A stretch of 24,783 nt of DNA from a virus. Position numbers and translations under genes: made by a program. The notes under the pieces are model-generated. The model did not search any database. It saw only the letters and a program-made list of their open reading frames with translations, and was not told the origin of the DNA. Of this stretch, positions 14,136-22,748 are shown one piece after another; within the stretch, counting starts at the first letter, position 1, and every line of letters begins with the position of its first letter. Where the stretch lies: the IMG/VR virus record IMGVR_UViG_3300046167_000097, positions 1-24,783 of that record. One strand, given 5' to 3'.

Positions 14136-14779
14136 CATATTTACAATTAGTAAACAACGTCCTGAGAAGGATGCGAGAAGAGGAGGTTCCTAGTGTTGAC
14201 TCCTCTACCTACAGTAAGATGATAGGTGACTTCGTTAACGATGCTAAGAAACTTATAGAGACTTCTTGGGACTGGTCAGCCTTACGGACTACAGTAGTGT
14301 TCACAACCTCTGAGGATGTCTTTACTTACCCCTTAGAAGATACTAAGGATACTGTGAAGGCTTTGAATGTAATTAACGACACCTCTGATTTCTTCATGGA
14401 CTATCGTACTACTGACTGGTTTGACAATCAGTATTACAACCAAGATCCGGTTAAGGGGACACCACAGTTGTACACCTATAGGGGCCTTGATTCTAATGGC
14501 GATACTCAGATAGATGTATACCCTAAGCCTGACGGTGCTTATGTTGTTAGGTTCAACTGTGTCTTACGTAACGATGAGCTAGTGGCTGACACAGATAAGC
14601 TAATGATTCCTAACATGCCTGTGATTCACCTCGCGGTAGCCTTATCAGCCCGTGAGCGAGGCGAGACAGGAGGCACATCAACAGCCGAGTACTTTGCTAT
14701 TGCTAATCAGTATCTCTCTGATGCTATCGCTCTGGACGCACAGAAGCACCCTTATGCAACAGACTGGTATACCCCTTAG
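14132..14779 (+). CDS. Head-tail adaptor / tail tubular A-like protein
   Basis: This 215-residue protein probably forms the ring below the portal. Its start overlaps the preceding stop by four bases (ATGA). The N-terminal helical segment (TYLQLVNNVLRRMREEEVPS, then VNDAKKLIETSWDWSALR) is the typical beginning of podovirus adaptor (gp11/SU10 adaptor-like) proteins. A beta-rich centre follows with a QLYTYRG and IDVYPKPDGAYVVRF pattern. It closes with a helix (HLAVALSARERGETGG, then YFAIANQYLSDAIALDAQ). Length and the nozzle-like neighbour fit this family. The exact subfamily is uncertain. Confidence 0.8.
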   Translation: MTYLQLVNNVLRRMREEEVPSVDSSTYSKMIGDFVNDAKKLIETSWDWSALRTTVVFTTSEDVFTYPLEDTKDTVKALNVINDTSDFFMDYRTTDWFDNQYYNQDPVKGTPQLYTYRGLDSNGDTQIDVYPKPDGAYVVRFNCVLRNDELVADTDKLMIPNMPVIHLAVALSARERGETGGTSTAEYFAIANQYLSDAIALDAQKHPYATDWYTP

Positions 14780-14789
14780 GAGCTAGTGT

Positions 14790-16307
14790 ATGGCCCAGCC
14801 CTTACAAAGTATTAACCTAGTTGCTCCTGCGTTCAAGGGGATCAACACTGAGGATTCCCCGTTAGCTCAGGACCCCTCGTTTGCTGATGTTGCAGATAAC
14901 GCTGTCATTGACAAGCGAGGACGTATTGCAGCACGTAAAGGTCTTGATACGCTTACTAACTATAAGTCAGAGTTAGGTACTGATTACGTACATTCAATAC
15001 ACGAGTTCTTCTCTGAAGCCGGTAATACTGTCGTGTTCAGCATGGGTAACGATAAGATACTCTCAGGAGTCCATGCCTTTGTCGATGAAACACCAGCAGG
15101 TTACGTAATTGCTGAGAACGACTGGCGCACCGTAAACTTTAACAACGCTGCTTACTTCTTCCAGAGAGGACAAGAGCCACTCATCTATACCGACACAGGT
15201 GGCCTTCAGACCTTTGGTGACTACGAAGGACACACGACTCCTACGACTTTGTATTGTAATGAAGCTGCTGCGGCATACGGTAGACTCTGGGTAGTCGATA
15301 GTAACGAAGGTGCACAGACTATCTATTGGTCTGACTTACTCAACGGTACTGATTTCTCTAGTGGCACCTCAGGCTCTATAAATATTTCTGAGGCTTGGCC
15401 TGATGGTGCCGATAGTGTCGTAGGCATCGCAGCACACAACAGCCTCCTAATTATCTTTGGTAGACGCAGCATCATTGTGTACGAAGGTGCTGACTCTCCA
15501 GCTACTATGGCTATTGTTGACACAGTTCCCGGCGTAGGTTGCATTGATAGAAACTCTATACAGCACATCGGTACTGACATACTCTTCTTAGATGACACAG
15601 GGCTTAGGAGCTTTGGTAGAACCATCCAAGAGAAGTCTATGCCTATTAGCGACCTCAGTGGTAACATCAAGACTGAGTTCATCCAGACTCTTGTTAACCG
15701 ACAGGGGCCAGTAGCTACCATATATTCACCAGAGAATACATTTTACCTCGTGTCGTTCCCCTCTAATAACCTTACGTACTGCTTTGATCTTAAGGGTAGG
15801 ACAGAGAATGGATCATATAGGGTTACTCGTTGGCCTTCTAGTTATTTCTTCTCCTTTGAGACTCTTGCTAACGGAGAGCTTCTTGTGGGTAACACTAACG
15901 GTCTAAGCATCTACGCAGGATACTCAGACAATAATGAAGCTTATCGTTTTAGGTACTACAGTCCGGGGTTAACCTTTGGTGACCCTTCAAAGCTAAAGAT
16001 CCTTAAGAAGCTTAGGCCCACCATTGTAGGCGCTAACTCAGCTACGGTGTTTCTTTACTGGGCCTATGACTTTAGTACTGCGTATAGATCCCAAGCATAC
16101 ACTGTAGGTAATCAAGACCCAGCCTTCTATAACATTTCTGAGTTTAACATAGGTGAGTTCACTGGTGGTACTTTGATTTCTCGAAGGGCCATTAACGCCA
16201 CAGGAGATGGTAGTGTGATAACAATTGGACTTGAAGCAGACATCAATGGGTTCGCTTTGTCACTACAAGAAATTAACGTACTAGCACTGATAGGTAAAAC
16301 ATTATGA
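14790..16307 (+). CDS. Tail nozzle / tail tubular B-like protein
   Basis: This 505-residue protein probably builds the short tail below the adaptor. It begins with the AFKGINTEDSPLAQDPSFAD segment seen in many podovirus tail proteins, followed by ADNAVIDKRGRIAARKGLDT, a pattern of beta-propeller nozzle proteins that I recognise from marine phage annotations. The middle has repeated beta segments (LWVVDSNEGAQTIYWSDLLN, then GRRSIIVYEGADSPATM), as in a propeller. A TAGGAG ribosome site lies upstream of 14790. Only ten bases separate it from the adaptor stop, so the two are a matched pair. A strictly enzymatic role is unlikely, as no active-site motif is visible. Confidence 0.8.
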   Translation: MAQPLQSINLVAPAFKGINTEDSPLAQDPSFADVADNAVIDKRGRIAARKGLDTLTNYKSELGTDYVHSIHEFFSEAGNTVVFSMGNDKILSGVHAFVDETPAGYVIAENDWRTVNFNNAAYFFQRGQEPLIYTDTGGLQTFGDYEGHTTPTTLYCNEAAAAYGRLWVVDSNEGAQTIYWSDLLNGTDFSSGTSGSINISEAWPDGADSVVGIAAHNSLLIIFGRRSIIVYEGADSPATMAIVDTVPGVGCIDRNSIQHIGTDILFLDDTGLRSFGRTIQEKSMPISDLSGNIKTEFIQTLVNRQGPVATIYSPENTFYLVSFPSNNLTYCFDLKGRTENGSYRVTRWPSSYFFSFETLANGELLVGNTNGLSIYAGYSDNNEAYRFRYYSPGLTFGDPSKLKILKKLRPTIVGANSATVFLYWAYDFSTAYRSQAYTVGNQDPAFYNISEFNIGEFTGGTLISRRAINATGDGSVITIGLEADINGFALSLQEINVLALIGKTL

Positions 16308-16537
16308 GCAACTATACACCGACAACAGACTTTGCTTCTAAGGATGCTTTGCCTTCAGGTGATCCAGCTAAGATTATCAAAGGTACTGACTTTAGCGTAG
16401 AGTTTAATAACATTGCAACAGCAGTGGCGTCTAAGGCTAACACAGATAGCCCTACGTTCACGGGTGTTGTAACAATCTCTGACCTAAACTTTGTAGGTAC
16501 GTTGGATTCAGGAACAATTGACGGAGGTACTTACTAA
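16304..16537 (+). CDS. Short fibre-like tail protein
   Basis: This 77-residue protein overlaps the nozzle gene stop by four bases and shares one base with the next start. The N-terminus (SNYTPTTDFASKDALPSGDP, then KIIKGTDFSVEFNNIATAV) is the kind of segment that attaches phage fibres to the tail. The C-terminus is a short beta-type stretch (SPTFTGVVTISDLNF, TLDSGTIDGGTY), as in triple-stranded fibres. It is far shorter than a normal fibre, so it may be an adaptor onto which a separately encoded fibre is fixed, or a remnant. It probably acts at the tail tip or collar. Confidence 0.75.
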   Translation: MSNYTPTTDFASKDALPSGDPAKIIKGTDFSVEFNNIATAVASKANTDSPTFTGVVTISDLNFVGTLDSGTIDGGTY

Positions 16538-18039
16538 TGCAAGAACTTTTAGCTTTACTCGGTTTAGGAGCCACAGGAGGATTCTTAACTAACGAGGCCA
16601 TGGGTAGACTAGGAGACATAGGAGAGCAGTCTGTCGTAGGTACTCAAGTTGAAGGGCCTGATGGACAAATGGTAGATGTCCCCGGCGCTTTAGACCTAGC
16701 GAAGCTGGGTTTGGACCAAACTCAATTTCAGCCCTTCTCAGTTACCTCCTCTACAGGTAGTAAGTTTGGTTTCCAGCCAACTTATGATGCCGAAGGTGCT
16801 CTCTCAGGATTTGGATCTTCTACGACCCTATCCCCAGAGGAGCAGGCAATACAAAGTATGCTCATGGGTCAAGCGCAGTCAACTTTAGGCGCAGGGCCGT
16901 ATGGTCAGGCTGGAGGTAGAGCAGCAGCAGAGCAAGCGTACGGTCTTGGCGGTCAGTTTATGCAAGCTGCACAGACACAGCCGGGAGACATCAACCAACT
17001 TAGGGGGCAGTTTGCCAACCAAGTTAGTGGACAACTCGGACAGCAACCCAGTGCTGCTATAGGGCAACTCGGACAGCAAGCGTTAGGCTTAGGCTCTCAA
17101 GGCTTAGCAACGCAGGCTCCGTCAGACGTAGAAGCTCTTAGGCAGCAGTACGCAGGCTTGGCAGGTCAAGCGGCGGGTGACGTCTTAGGCTCTACAGCAG
17201 GCCGTGAGGCTGATGTATACAACCGCATCCGGGCTACTCAGAGGCCTGAGGAAGAACGACAGCGTATGGCTCTAGAGGAGCGTCTGTTCAATCAAGGTCG
17301 TTCAGGTGTCTCTACTAACATGTACGGTGGTACTCCTGAGCAACTTGCGATGGCTAAGGCTCAAGGGGAAGCACAGAACCAAGCTTCGTTAGCTGCTATT
17401 CAGCAAGCTCAGGCAGAACGTCAGCAGTCCTTAGGTGAAGCTAAAACCTTTGGTGGTATGTTTGGACAACAAGCGGGGCTGTCTAGTGACATACAGACTC
17501 AAGCACAAGCTAGGGCGTCACAGTTATCAACGCTAGGCTTGAGTGCAAACCAGATTGAGTCTCAGTTGCAGACTGAAGGCTTAGGTAGGGCAGTCACATC
17601 GTCTGGTCAGTCAGCAGCACTCGCTAAAATGGCAGGAGACTTGCAGGCACAACAGGCAGGCCTCGGCTTAGGAATGTCTGAGCTAGGTTCTCAGTTGTCT
17701 GCACAAGACATGGCGCTCTTAGGAGCACAGCAGAAGCTAGGCTTAGGATCTTTGGCTGGTGCTTATATACCACAGGGTCAGATGAATGATCTACAGGCTC
17801 AGAATCAGATGTACGCACAGCTAGGCCAACGTGGTCAACTCTCTGGCGCAGGCCTCTTTGGTGAAGCAGCTATGGGTGGCCTTGAGGCTCGACTAATAGC
17901 AGAGCAAGCACAAGCTAACCTCTTAGGTAACTTAGGATCTGGTTTACTTAGTGGTATCTTTAGCCCAGTTGCTCAAGCAGGTGGTGGTGCTACTAGCCTC
18001 ATTGGTAGTGCACTAAGTCAATTAGGTAAAGGGAGTTAA
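16537..18039 (+). CDS. Internal virion protein, Gln/Ala/Gly-rich
   Basis: This 500-residue protein is the first of three that probably leave the head with the DNA and help it cross the envelope. It opens with a hydrophobic Gly-rich segment (ELLALLGLGATGGFLTNEAM), has long Gln/Ala/Gly-rich helical stretches (about 110-450), and ends in another hydrophobic Gly-rich segment (NLLGNLGSGLLSGIFSPVAQ). A conserved-looking charged centre (RPEEERQRMALEERLFNQGR, then GGTPEQLAMAKAQGEAQNQ) is familiar from podovirus internal proteins. No lysozyme or transglycosylase motif is seen. Position after the tail proteins and before two larger partners fits the T7 gp14-15-16 arrangement by analogy only. Confidence 0.75.
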   Translation: MQELLALLGLGATGGFLTNEAMGRLGDIGEQSVVGTQVEGPDGQMVDVPGALDLAKLGLDQTQFQPFSVTSSTGSKFGFQPTYDAEGALSGFGSSTTLSPEEQAIQSMLMGQAQSTLGAGPYGQAGGRAAAEQAYGLGGQFMQAAQTQPGDINQLRGQFANQVSGQLGQQPSAAIGQLGQQALGLGSQGLATQAPSDVEALRQQYAGLAGQAAGDVLGSTAGREADVYNRIRATQRPEEERQRMALEERLFNQGRSGVSTNMYGGTPEQLAMAKAQGEAQNQASLAAIQQAQAERQQSLGEAKTFGGMFGQQAGLSSDIQTQAQARASQLSTLGLSANQIESQLQTEGLGRAVTSSGQSAALAKMAGDLQAQQAGLGLGMSELGSQLSAQDMALLGAQQKLGLGSLAGAYIPQGQMNDLQAQNQMYAQLGQRGQLSGAGLFGEAAMGGLEARLIAEQAQANLLGNLGSGLLSGIFSPVAQAGGGATSLIGSALSQLGKGS

Positions 18040-18042
18040 GTA

Positions 18043-19311
18043 ATGGCTAGATTCTCAAATCAATTTCTACAGGGACTAGGGAATCCTAGTTATAGCGAAG
18101 GCTTGTTTGACATAGGTAAAAACATATCTGGAACTCCTATGCTGATGAAGCAAGAGAAGGATAGGAAAGAACAACAAGCTCAGGTTATGCAGGTGCTTCA
18201 GAACAACTCAGATAACGCACCTCTACTGAACGCTCAGTCTCAAAAGTATCAAGCCCAAGGTAACGAGGAGTTAGCCAAGGTGTTCTCTGAGGCTGCTCAA
18301 CAGGCTGTCACAAAATCCACTAGAAGAGGAGAGATTGCTGACAAGAGTAGGGAGAGGGCAGATGTACGTGCGGAAGCTGTGGGTAAGAAGGTGGACGCAC
18401 AAGGCGCAGAGCTTCGAAGGTACGCACTTGAGCAGAATGCCACTAATGTTGCTAAGAGGATGATTAATGACCCTAATCAACTTGAGGCCACTTTAGTAGG
18501 CCTCAGGGGTGCCTCTGACGAGCAACTTAGGACCTTCTTAAAGGAAGCCTCTAAGCCTAAGGAGCGCAAGACTCAGCTTATGTCTCCCGGTAGTCAATTA
18601 GTGGACACAGCCACAGGTGAAGTGATAACCGAGGCACCCTTTAAGCCTACGGAGCCTAAAGGTAGAAACGTCAAGTCTCAGAAGATGGACGATGGTACTG
18701 TCGTACTGTTTGATGGAAACACAGCCGAGGTCATCAATACCCTTAAGCCAGATACGCCCGAGAATCAAGAAGGCCAAATACAGCTTATTGATAAGTTAGT
18801 TTTCCAAGAGAACCGAGCGCAGCAGTTAATTGATGAGGCCTCTGGTTGGGATACAGGGCTTACTGGCGGTGTTCTTTCATTGCTTCCCGGAACTGATGCT
18901 TATGATCGTGATGCTAAAATAGTAAACCTTAAGGCTAACTTAGGTTTTGACCAGATTAACGCTATGAAAGAAGAAGCTGCTAAGTATGGAGCCTCTGGAA
19001 CAGGCTTAGGTCAAATATCCAACATAGAATTTCTGTCGTTACAGTCTACAGTAGATACGCTGAGAGTCGGTATGTCAGAAGAAGCGCAGGTAGAAGCATT
19101 AAAAAACATAAAGAAGCATCTCAGTAACATCAGGTTAATAACTTCTGGGGTTGCTCCTAAAGATACCGTAAAGTGGAATAGCCCTGATTACAAAGAGAGA
19201 GGCTATGCCCAAGATCCTACGACAGGTAAAGTATTCTTTGCTCCTGACGGTCCTCAAGGAGATAGGTATGAACTCATTGACGGAAAGCTTGTTAAAATGA
19301 GGGCCTTTTAA
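18043..19311 (+). CDS. Internal virion protein (second)
   Basis: This 422-residue protein has an AGGGAG site before its ATG and shares one base with the next start. The N-terminal half is charged and helical (KQEKDRKEQQAQVMQVLQNN, then DVRAEAVGKKVDAQGAELRR), which suggests a long coiled-coil. A mixed middle (TQLMSPGSQLVDTATGEVIT) leads to a distinct C-terminal domain (about 280-360: KIVNLKANLGFDQINAMKEE, then LGQISNIEFLSLQSTVDTL). That block resembles a helical module found in many podovirus internal proteins. No enzymatic motif is visible. It is likely a soluble partner of the ejection complex; this is inferred from neighbours and composition. Confidence 0.72.
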   Translation: MARFSNQFLQGLGNPSYSEGLFDIGKNISGTPMLMKQEKDRKEQQAQVMQVLQNNSDNAPLLNAQSQKYQAQGNEELAKVFSEAAQQAVTKSTRRGEIADKSRERADVRAEAVGKKVDAQGAELRRYALEQNATNVAKRMINDPNQLEATLVGLRGASDEQLRTFLKEASKPKERKTQLMSPGSQLVDTATGEVITEAPFKPTEPKGRNVKSQKMDDGTVVLFDGNTAEVINTLKPDTPENQEGQIQLIDKLVFQENRAQQLIDEASGWDTGLTGGVLSLLPGTDAYDRDAKIVNLKANLGFDQINAMKEEAAKYGASGTGLGQISNIEFLSLQSTVDTLRVGMSEEAQVEALKNIKKHLSNIRLITSGVAPKDTVKWNSPDYKERGYAQDPTTGKVFFAPDGPQGDRYELIDGKLVKMRAF

Positions 19312-21041
19312 TGCCTAACGAATCTATGGATGCTTTTGATAGAGCCTTCGCCACTCCAGCTACAGGGGATCCTTTGGTTACCCCTGAGCAGCAGAAGGAG
19401 TTAAACGTAGATCCTGACTCTGCTTTTAGCAGGGCATGGGAAGCTTCTACTGTATCTACAGACAACGCTGATGTAGAGAATGAGGATGTATCATTCTTCC
19501 AGAGAGTCTTTGCAGAGCCTTATGAGAGGGCGATACAGAAGCAGTCTCAAGTGTTCTCTAGAATGGCTAGTACCTACGGTGGTAACGGTAATCAGCAGCT
19601 AGGGCAAGCCTTAAGTGACCCTGCGGTCCTTCAGGAGCAATACAGGCAGAATACTAACATACCCTCTGTGCTGCTTCAGACAGCCACTACGCCACTCTCT
19701 ATGATCTTTGATGGTGCATCAGAGATGGTCCTCTACGGCGCTGAGAAGGGCGTAGGGTGGCTCCCAGAGGAGTTCAGGGAAGACTCCTTGAAGGCCTTTC
19801 AGGATCTTATGAAAACTCAAGGTGGTCAAATGGCTCTAAATGCTGCTGGACAGGGCGTGAAGGCTTGGGAATCATTTAAGGAGTCTAACCCTAACGAGGC
19901 TGCTAACCTGACAGCCATATTAGACGTAGGTTTCGCTAAGTTCTCATCTAAGGCTGTCCCTGACTACACGCCTATGAAGATGGAACGTGTGGGCCTGCGT
20001 AATGAGGTTAAACCCTTAGCAGGAGACGATGCTGACATATATAAGATACTCTTTGAGCAAGATAAGAAGACTCCAGAGCAAGTAGAACTAACGACCGACC
20101 CGCAAGGACCATTAGGGGTTCAAGAGCAACTTGCGACAGCAGACCAACTAGAGCTTGTAGACGTAGCTAAGAAAGCTGGGTTGTCCGGTAATCAGACATT
20201 GCAGAAGAACTACAATAAGTTACAGACGTACTACCAAGGTTTAGAAGATAACCTTATGAAGTTACTCGCGAGGAACGAGAAGAAGATTAACTGGCCTCAG
20301 ATAGATACTAACCTTAGGGCAAACACTAGGGCGCAGTTTGATAAGATGGTAGAGAGTAACCCTAAGTTAATGTCTAACAAAGCAGCCGAAGCTGAGACAG
20401 CAAAGTTGTTCAAAGAGTTTCTATCCATCTTAGATGAGCAAGGGGGTACTCTTCAGGGTCTCAGGGTGGCTAGGTCTATGTTTGATGACCGCCTTAAGAG
20501 AATGGGTTACAATGTAGACGGTACTAAGCTTAACACAGGAAACCTAGCTTCTATGGCTGTACGTAACGCAGTCAATGAGACAATATATGGTGTAGTCCCA
20601 GAGGCCCAAGGTTTGTTTACTCAGATGTCAAAGATAATACCCACCATAGGATCCTTAGGCACTAAGGCCGCTAAAGAGGCTAACTCTACTGTTGGTAGGT
20701 TTATGCAGGAGTTAGGCATTGAGAAATTTCTTGGTGGTTCTGCGTTAGCTGTAGCAAGCAACGCTGCCTATGTATTAGGAGGAACTGCTGTACTTTCCCC
20801 TTACTTCATCATTAAGAATCAACTTAAGAGGCCTCTGCCAGCCAAGGGGAGAGCAAAGCTGGCTTACATTAAGAGAGATATGATGTCAGAGATTGCCAAG
20901 AAGATTAAGGATACTACAGATCCTATTAAGAAGCAATCGTTAATCACTGACAGCCGAGCAGTCTACACGTACCTTAACGCAGCCTTTAAGGAAATTGATG
21001 AAGAGATGAAGGCAGAAGAGAAGGAAGCCTCTAATGGATAA
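19311..21041 (+). CDS. Internal virion protein with a membrane-type segment
   Basis: This 576-residue protein is translated from an ATG that overlaps the previous stop by one base. It is mostly helical and charged, with a short Gly-rich region near residues 85-95. Near the C-terminus a roughly 29-residue hydrophobic segment (about 473-501, FLGGSALAVASNAAYVLGGT and on) is followed by basic residues (KNQLKRPLPAKGRAK), a positive-inside pattern for membrane insertion. Ejection proteins that span the host inner membrane behave this way. It overlaps the following gene by eight bases. I do not recognise a named family, and no catalytic motif is visible. Confidence 0.72.
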   Translation: MPNESMDAFDRAFATPATGDPLVTPEQQKELNVDPDSAFSRAWEASTVSTDNADVENEDVSFFQRVFAEPYERAIQKQSQVFSRMASTYGGNGNQQLGQALSDPAVLQEQYRQNTNIPSVLLQTATTPLSMIFDGASEMVLYGAEKGVGWLPEEFREDSLKAFQDLMKTQGGQMALNAAGQGVKAWESFKESNPNEAANLTAILDVGFAKFSSKAVPDYTPMKMERVGLRNEVKPLAGDDADIYKILFEQDKKTPEQVELTTDPQGPLGVQEQLATADQLELVDVAKKAGLSGNQTLQKNYNKLQTYYQGLEDNLMKLLARNEKKINWPQIDTNLRANTRAQFDKMVESNPKLMSNKAAEAETAKLFKEFLSILDEQGGTLQGLRVARSMFDDRLKRMGYNVDGTKLNTGNLASMAVRNAVNETIYGVVPEAQGLFTQMSKIIPTIGSLGTKAAKEANSTVGRFMQELGIEKFLGGSALAVASNAAYVLGGTAVLSPYFIIKNQLKRPLPAKGRAKLAYIKRDMMSEIAKKIKDTTDPIKKQSLITDSRAVYTYLNAAFKEIDEEMKAEEKEASNG

Positions 21042-22731
21042 CTGGGTAACTAAGTTCTTAAGGAACTACGGCGCTGCCCAAGAACCCTCTGATTATTATG
21101 AAACCCGTGCTAGACAGCAGGAAGAAGCTAGGCTCAGAGAAAGTGAGTATAGTAGGGCTGCTGTAGACAACGTAGGTGCAGTACTGGACGCCCCTAGTAA
21201 CTATGTTAGGGACGCAGTGATGGGCGAGGGTGTTCCTTACTTTGCTGAGGGAGACGTAATACACAGGCCTAGCGCCTTCGGTATGCAAGGACCTGAGGTT
21301 CTTACAGAAGAATCCGCAGCAGCCCAAGATGCTGTATTAGGAGGCTTCGCTGATCCTATTAACCTAGCTGGTACTGGTTTGTTTACTGGTGGTGTTAACA
21401 GTGCTAGAGCACTCTCAGGAGCTAATAGTCTCAAAGGCAATGCCTTGAGTTCTGCGCGTAACTACATACCTAATAACTACGCGCCCTCAGGTAATGCTCA
21501 GGCAGGGGCTATGGACAACTTAGTTTTTAATCAAAAGGAGAAACTAGCGAAGATACCTAAGGTAGGTCCTATGCTGTCTAATGCTAATAGTCCTCAAGAG
21601 ATTGCTAACATCCGTGAGAAGGTTACGTCATTTGGTGGGTGGGCTGCTGATAGCGCAGCTAGGGGAATCCAGCAAACATTAAGCCCTTCTCAAAGAGCAA
21701 CGTATAGAGGGCAAGGGATAAACAAAACAACTCAAGATGTTGCTAAAGAAGCTCTAGCCGCTGGGACACCTAGGGCTGAAGCAAAAGCCGTAGCACAATC
21801 TCAGGCCTCTAGCTCACTCATACCAGATCAAGCAGGCAGGGTAGGCCCTAAGGCTCAGGCAGTTAAGGACATAGAGAACCGAAGTTACCTAACGGAGCCG
21901 GTACCTGCTACAGAAGGTTCCTACTCTTCCCTAATTAAAGACAACGATCTTAAGGGTAGGTATGAATCAGGCAGGGCCGTGAGTGTGTCCGATAACGACC
22001 TAAACATAATAGATAACCATGTTAGGAACATATGGAAAGGCGCTGACGGTAAACCCTTAGGGGAAACTAAAGGTGCTCACATAAGAATCAAGAATGCAGG
22101 CTCAGGTGACATGGTTTCTGGGCAGCACCACTTTGATTTCCAGAGTAAGAGTGGAGTAGTATCTTCTTTGAAACCTTTGTTTAAGGAAGGTAACCTAACG
22201 GAGAGACAACTTTGGGATAGACTTAATGCAATGTCTAAGGCTAATGTAAAGACTAACAAGAATCTTAAGAAGGGGCAAACACCTAAATGGACTTTATCAG
22301 GTAACAGCGATACCTTTGAGAAGGCACAGAAGAACGGCATGTGGGTCACTGGCTCCTTCGTAGGTAACGCTGTAACAGAAGGTGGCGTAAACTATTTAGC
22401 TAAGGTTACCCCTAACGGTAAAGTAATGGGTGTTATATCAGATGAGCACAACTTCCTTGAGAAGGTTCCTGTAGTAGGTAGGGTTGTAACTGAAAGTTTA
22501 CCTAATCGTTCACTGTCTGTTACCCCTCCGATGCACTTTGATCTAAAGGGTACAAGTAAGAAAGTAAAGTCTGAGCAGCCTCAAAACAAGGTGCCTGTGA
22601 AGGAGAGCCTACAAGCAATAGCAGATGCTAAACCCTCTGCGGCTGCTTTGAATGCTGAAAGAAGAGTAAACGCAGGTGCAGGTATGTTAACAGGTAACGC
22701 ATTAGTAGGGGATGAAGAAAGGGGACCCTAA
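21034..22731 (+). CDS. Internal virion protein with an unassigned C-terminal domain
   Basis: This 565-residue protein closes the structural operon. The N-terminus (MDNWVTKFLRNYGAAQEPSD, then a charged helix) and a Gly/Ala-rich middle (LAGTGLFTGGVNSARALSG) resemble ejection proteins. From about residue 295 the character changes to compact, mixed alpha/beta sequence with His, Trp and charged residues: SYSSLIKDNDLKGRYESGRA, GAHIRIKNAGSGDMVSGQHH, QTPKWTLSGNSDTFEKAQK, VNYLAKVTPNGKVMGVISDE, and LPNRSLSVTPPMHFD ending near 502. The tail is low complexity. This domain could be an enzyme or toxin-like cargo; I cannot name the family. The stop lies inside a terminator stem. Confidence 0.7.
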   Translation: MDNWVTKFLRNYGAAQEPSDYYETRARQQEEARLRESEYSRAAVDNVGAVLDAPSNYVRDAVMGEGVPYFAEGDVIHRPSAFGMQGPEVLTEESAAAQDAVLGGFADPINLAGTGLFTGGVNSARALSGANSLKGNALSSARNYIPNNYAPSGNAQAGAMDNLVFNQKEKLAKIPKVGPMLSNANSPQEIANIREKVTSFGGWAADSAARGIQQTLSPSQRATYRGQGINKTTQDVAKEALAAGTPRAEAKAVAQSQASSSLIPDQAGRVGPKAQAVKDIENRSYLTEPVPATEGSYSSLIKDNDLKGRYESGRAVSVSDNDLNIIDNHVRNIWKGADGKPLGETKGAHIRIKNAGSGDMVSGQHHFDFQSKSGVVSSLKPLFKEGNLTERQLWDRLNAMSKANVKTNKNLKKGQTPKWTLSGNSDTFEKAQKNGMWVTGSFVGNAVTEGGVNYLAKVTPNGKVMGVISDEHNFLEKVPVVGRVVTESLPNRSLSVTPPMHFDLKGTSKKVKSEQPQNKVPVKESLQAIADAKPSAAALNAERRVNAGAGMLTGNALVGDEERGP

Positions 22732-22741
22732 GGCCCCCTTG
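22719..22741. terminator. Bidirectional terminator between convergent genes
   Basis: AAGGGG (22719-22724) pairs with CCCCTT (22735-22740), with an inner CC/GG pairing around a small loop. On the + strand GGTTTACT follows; on the - strand TTTCTTC follows the stem. The + strand gene stop (22729-22731) lies in the loop and the - strand gene ends at 22749, so the same hairpin can end both transcripts. Confidence 0.75.
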
Positions 22742-22748
22742 GTTTACT

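Noticed and set aside
15323-15721. Minus-strand ORF of 132 codons
   Set aside because: It is antisense to the nozzle gene, with no ribosome site or family signal.
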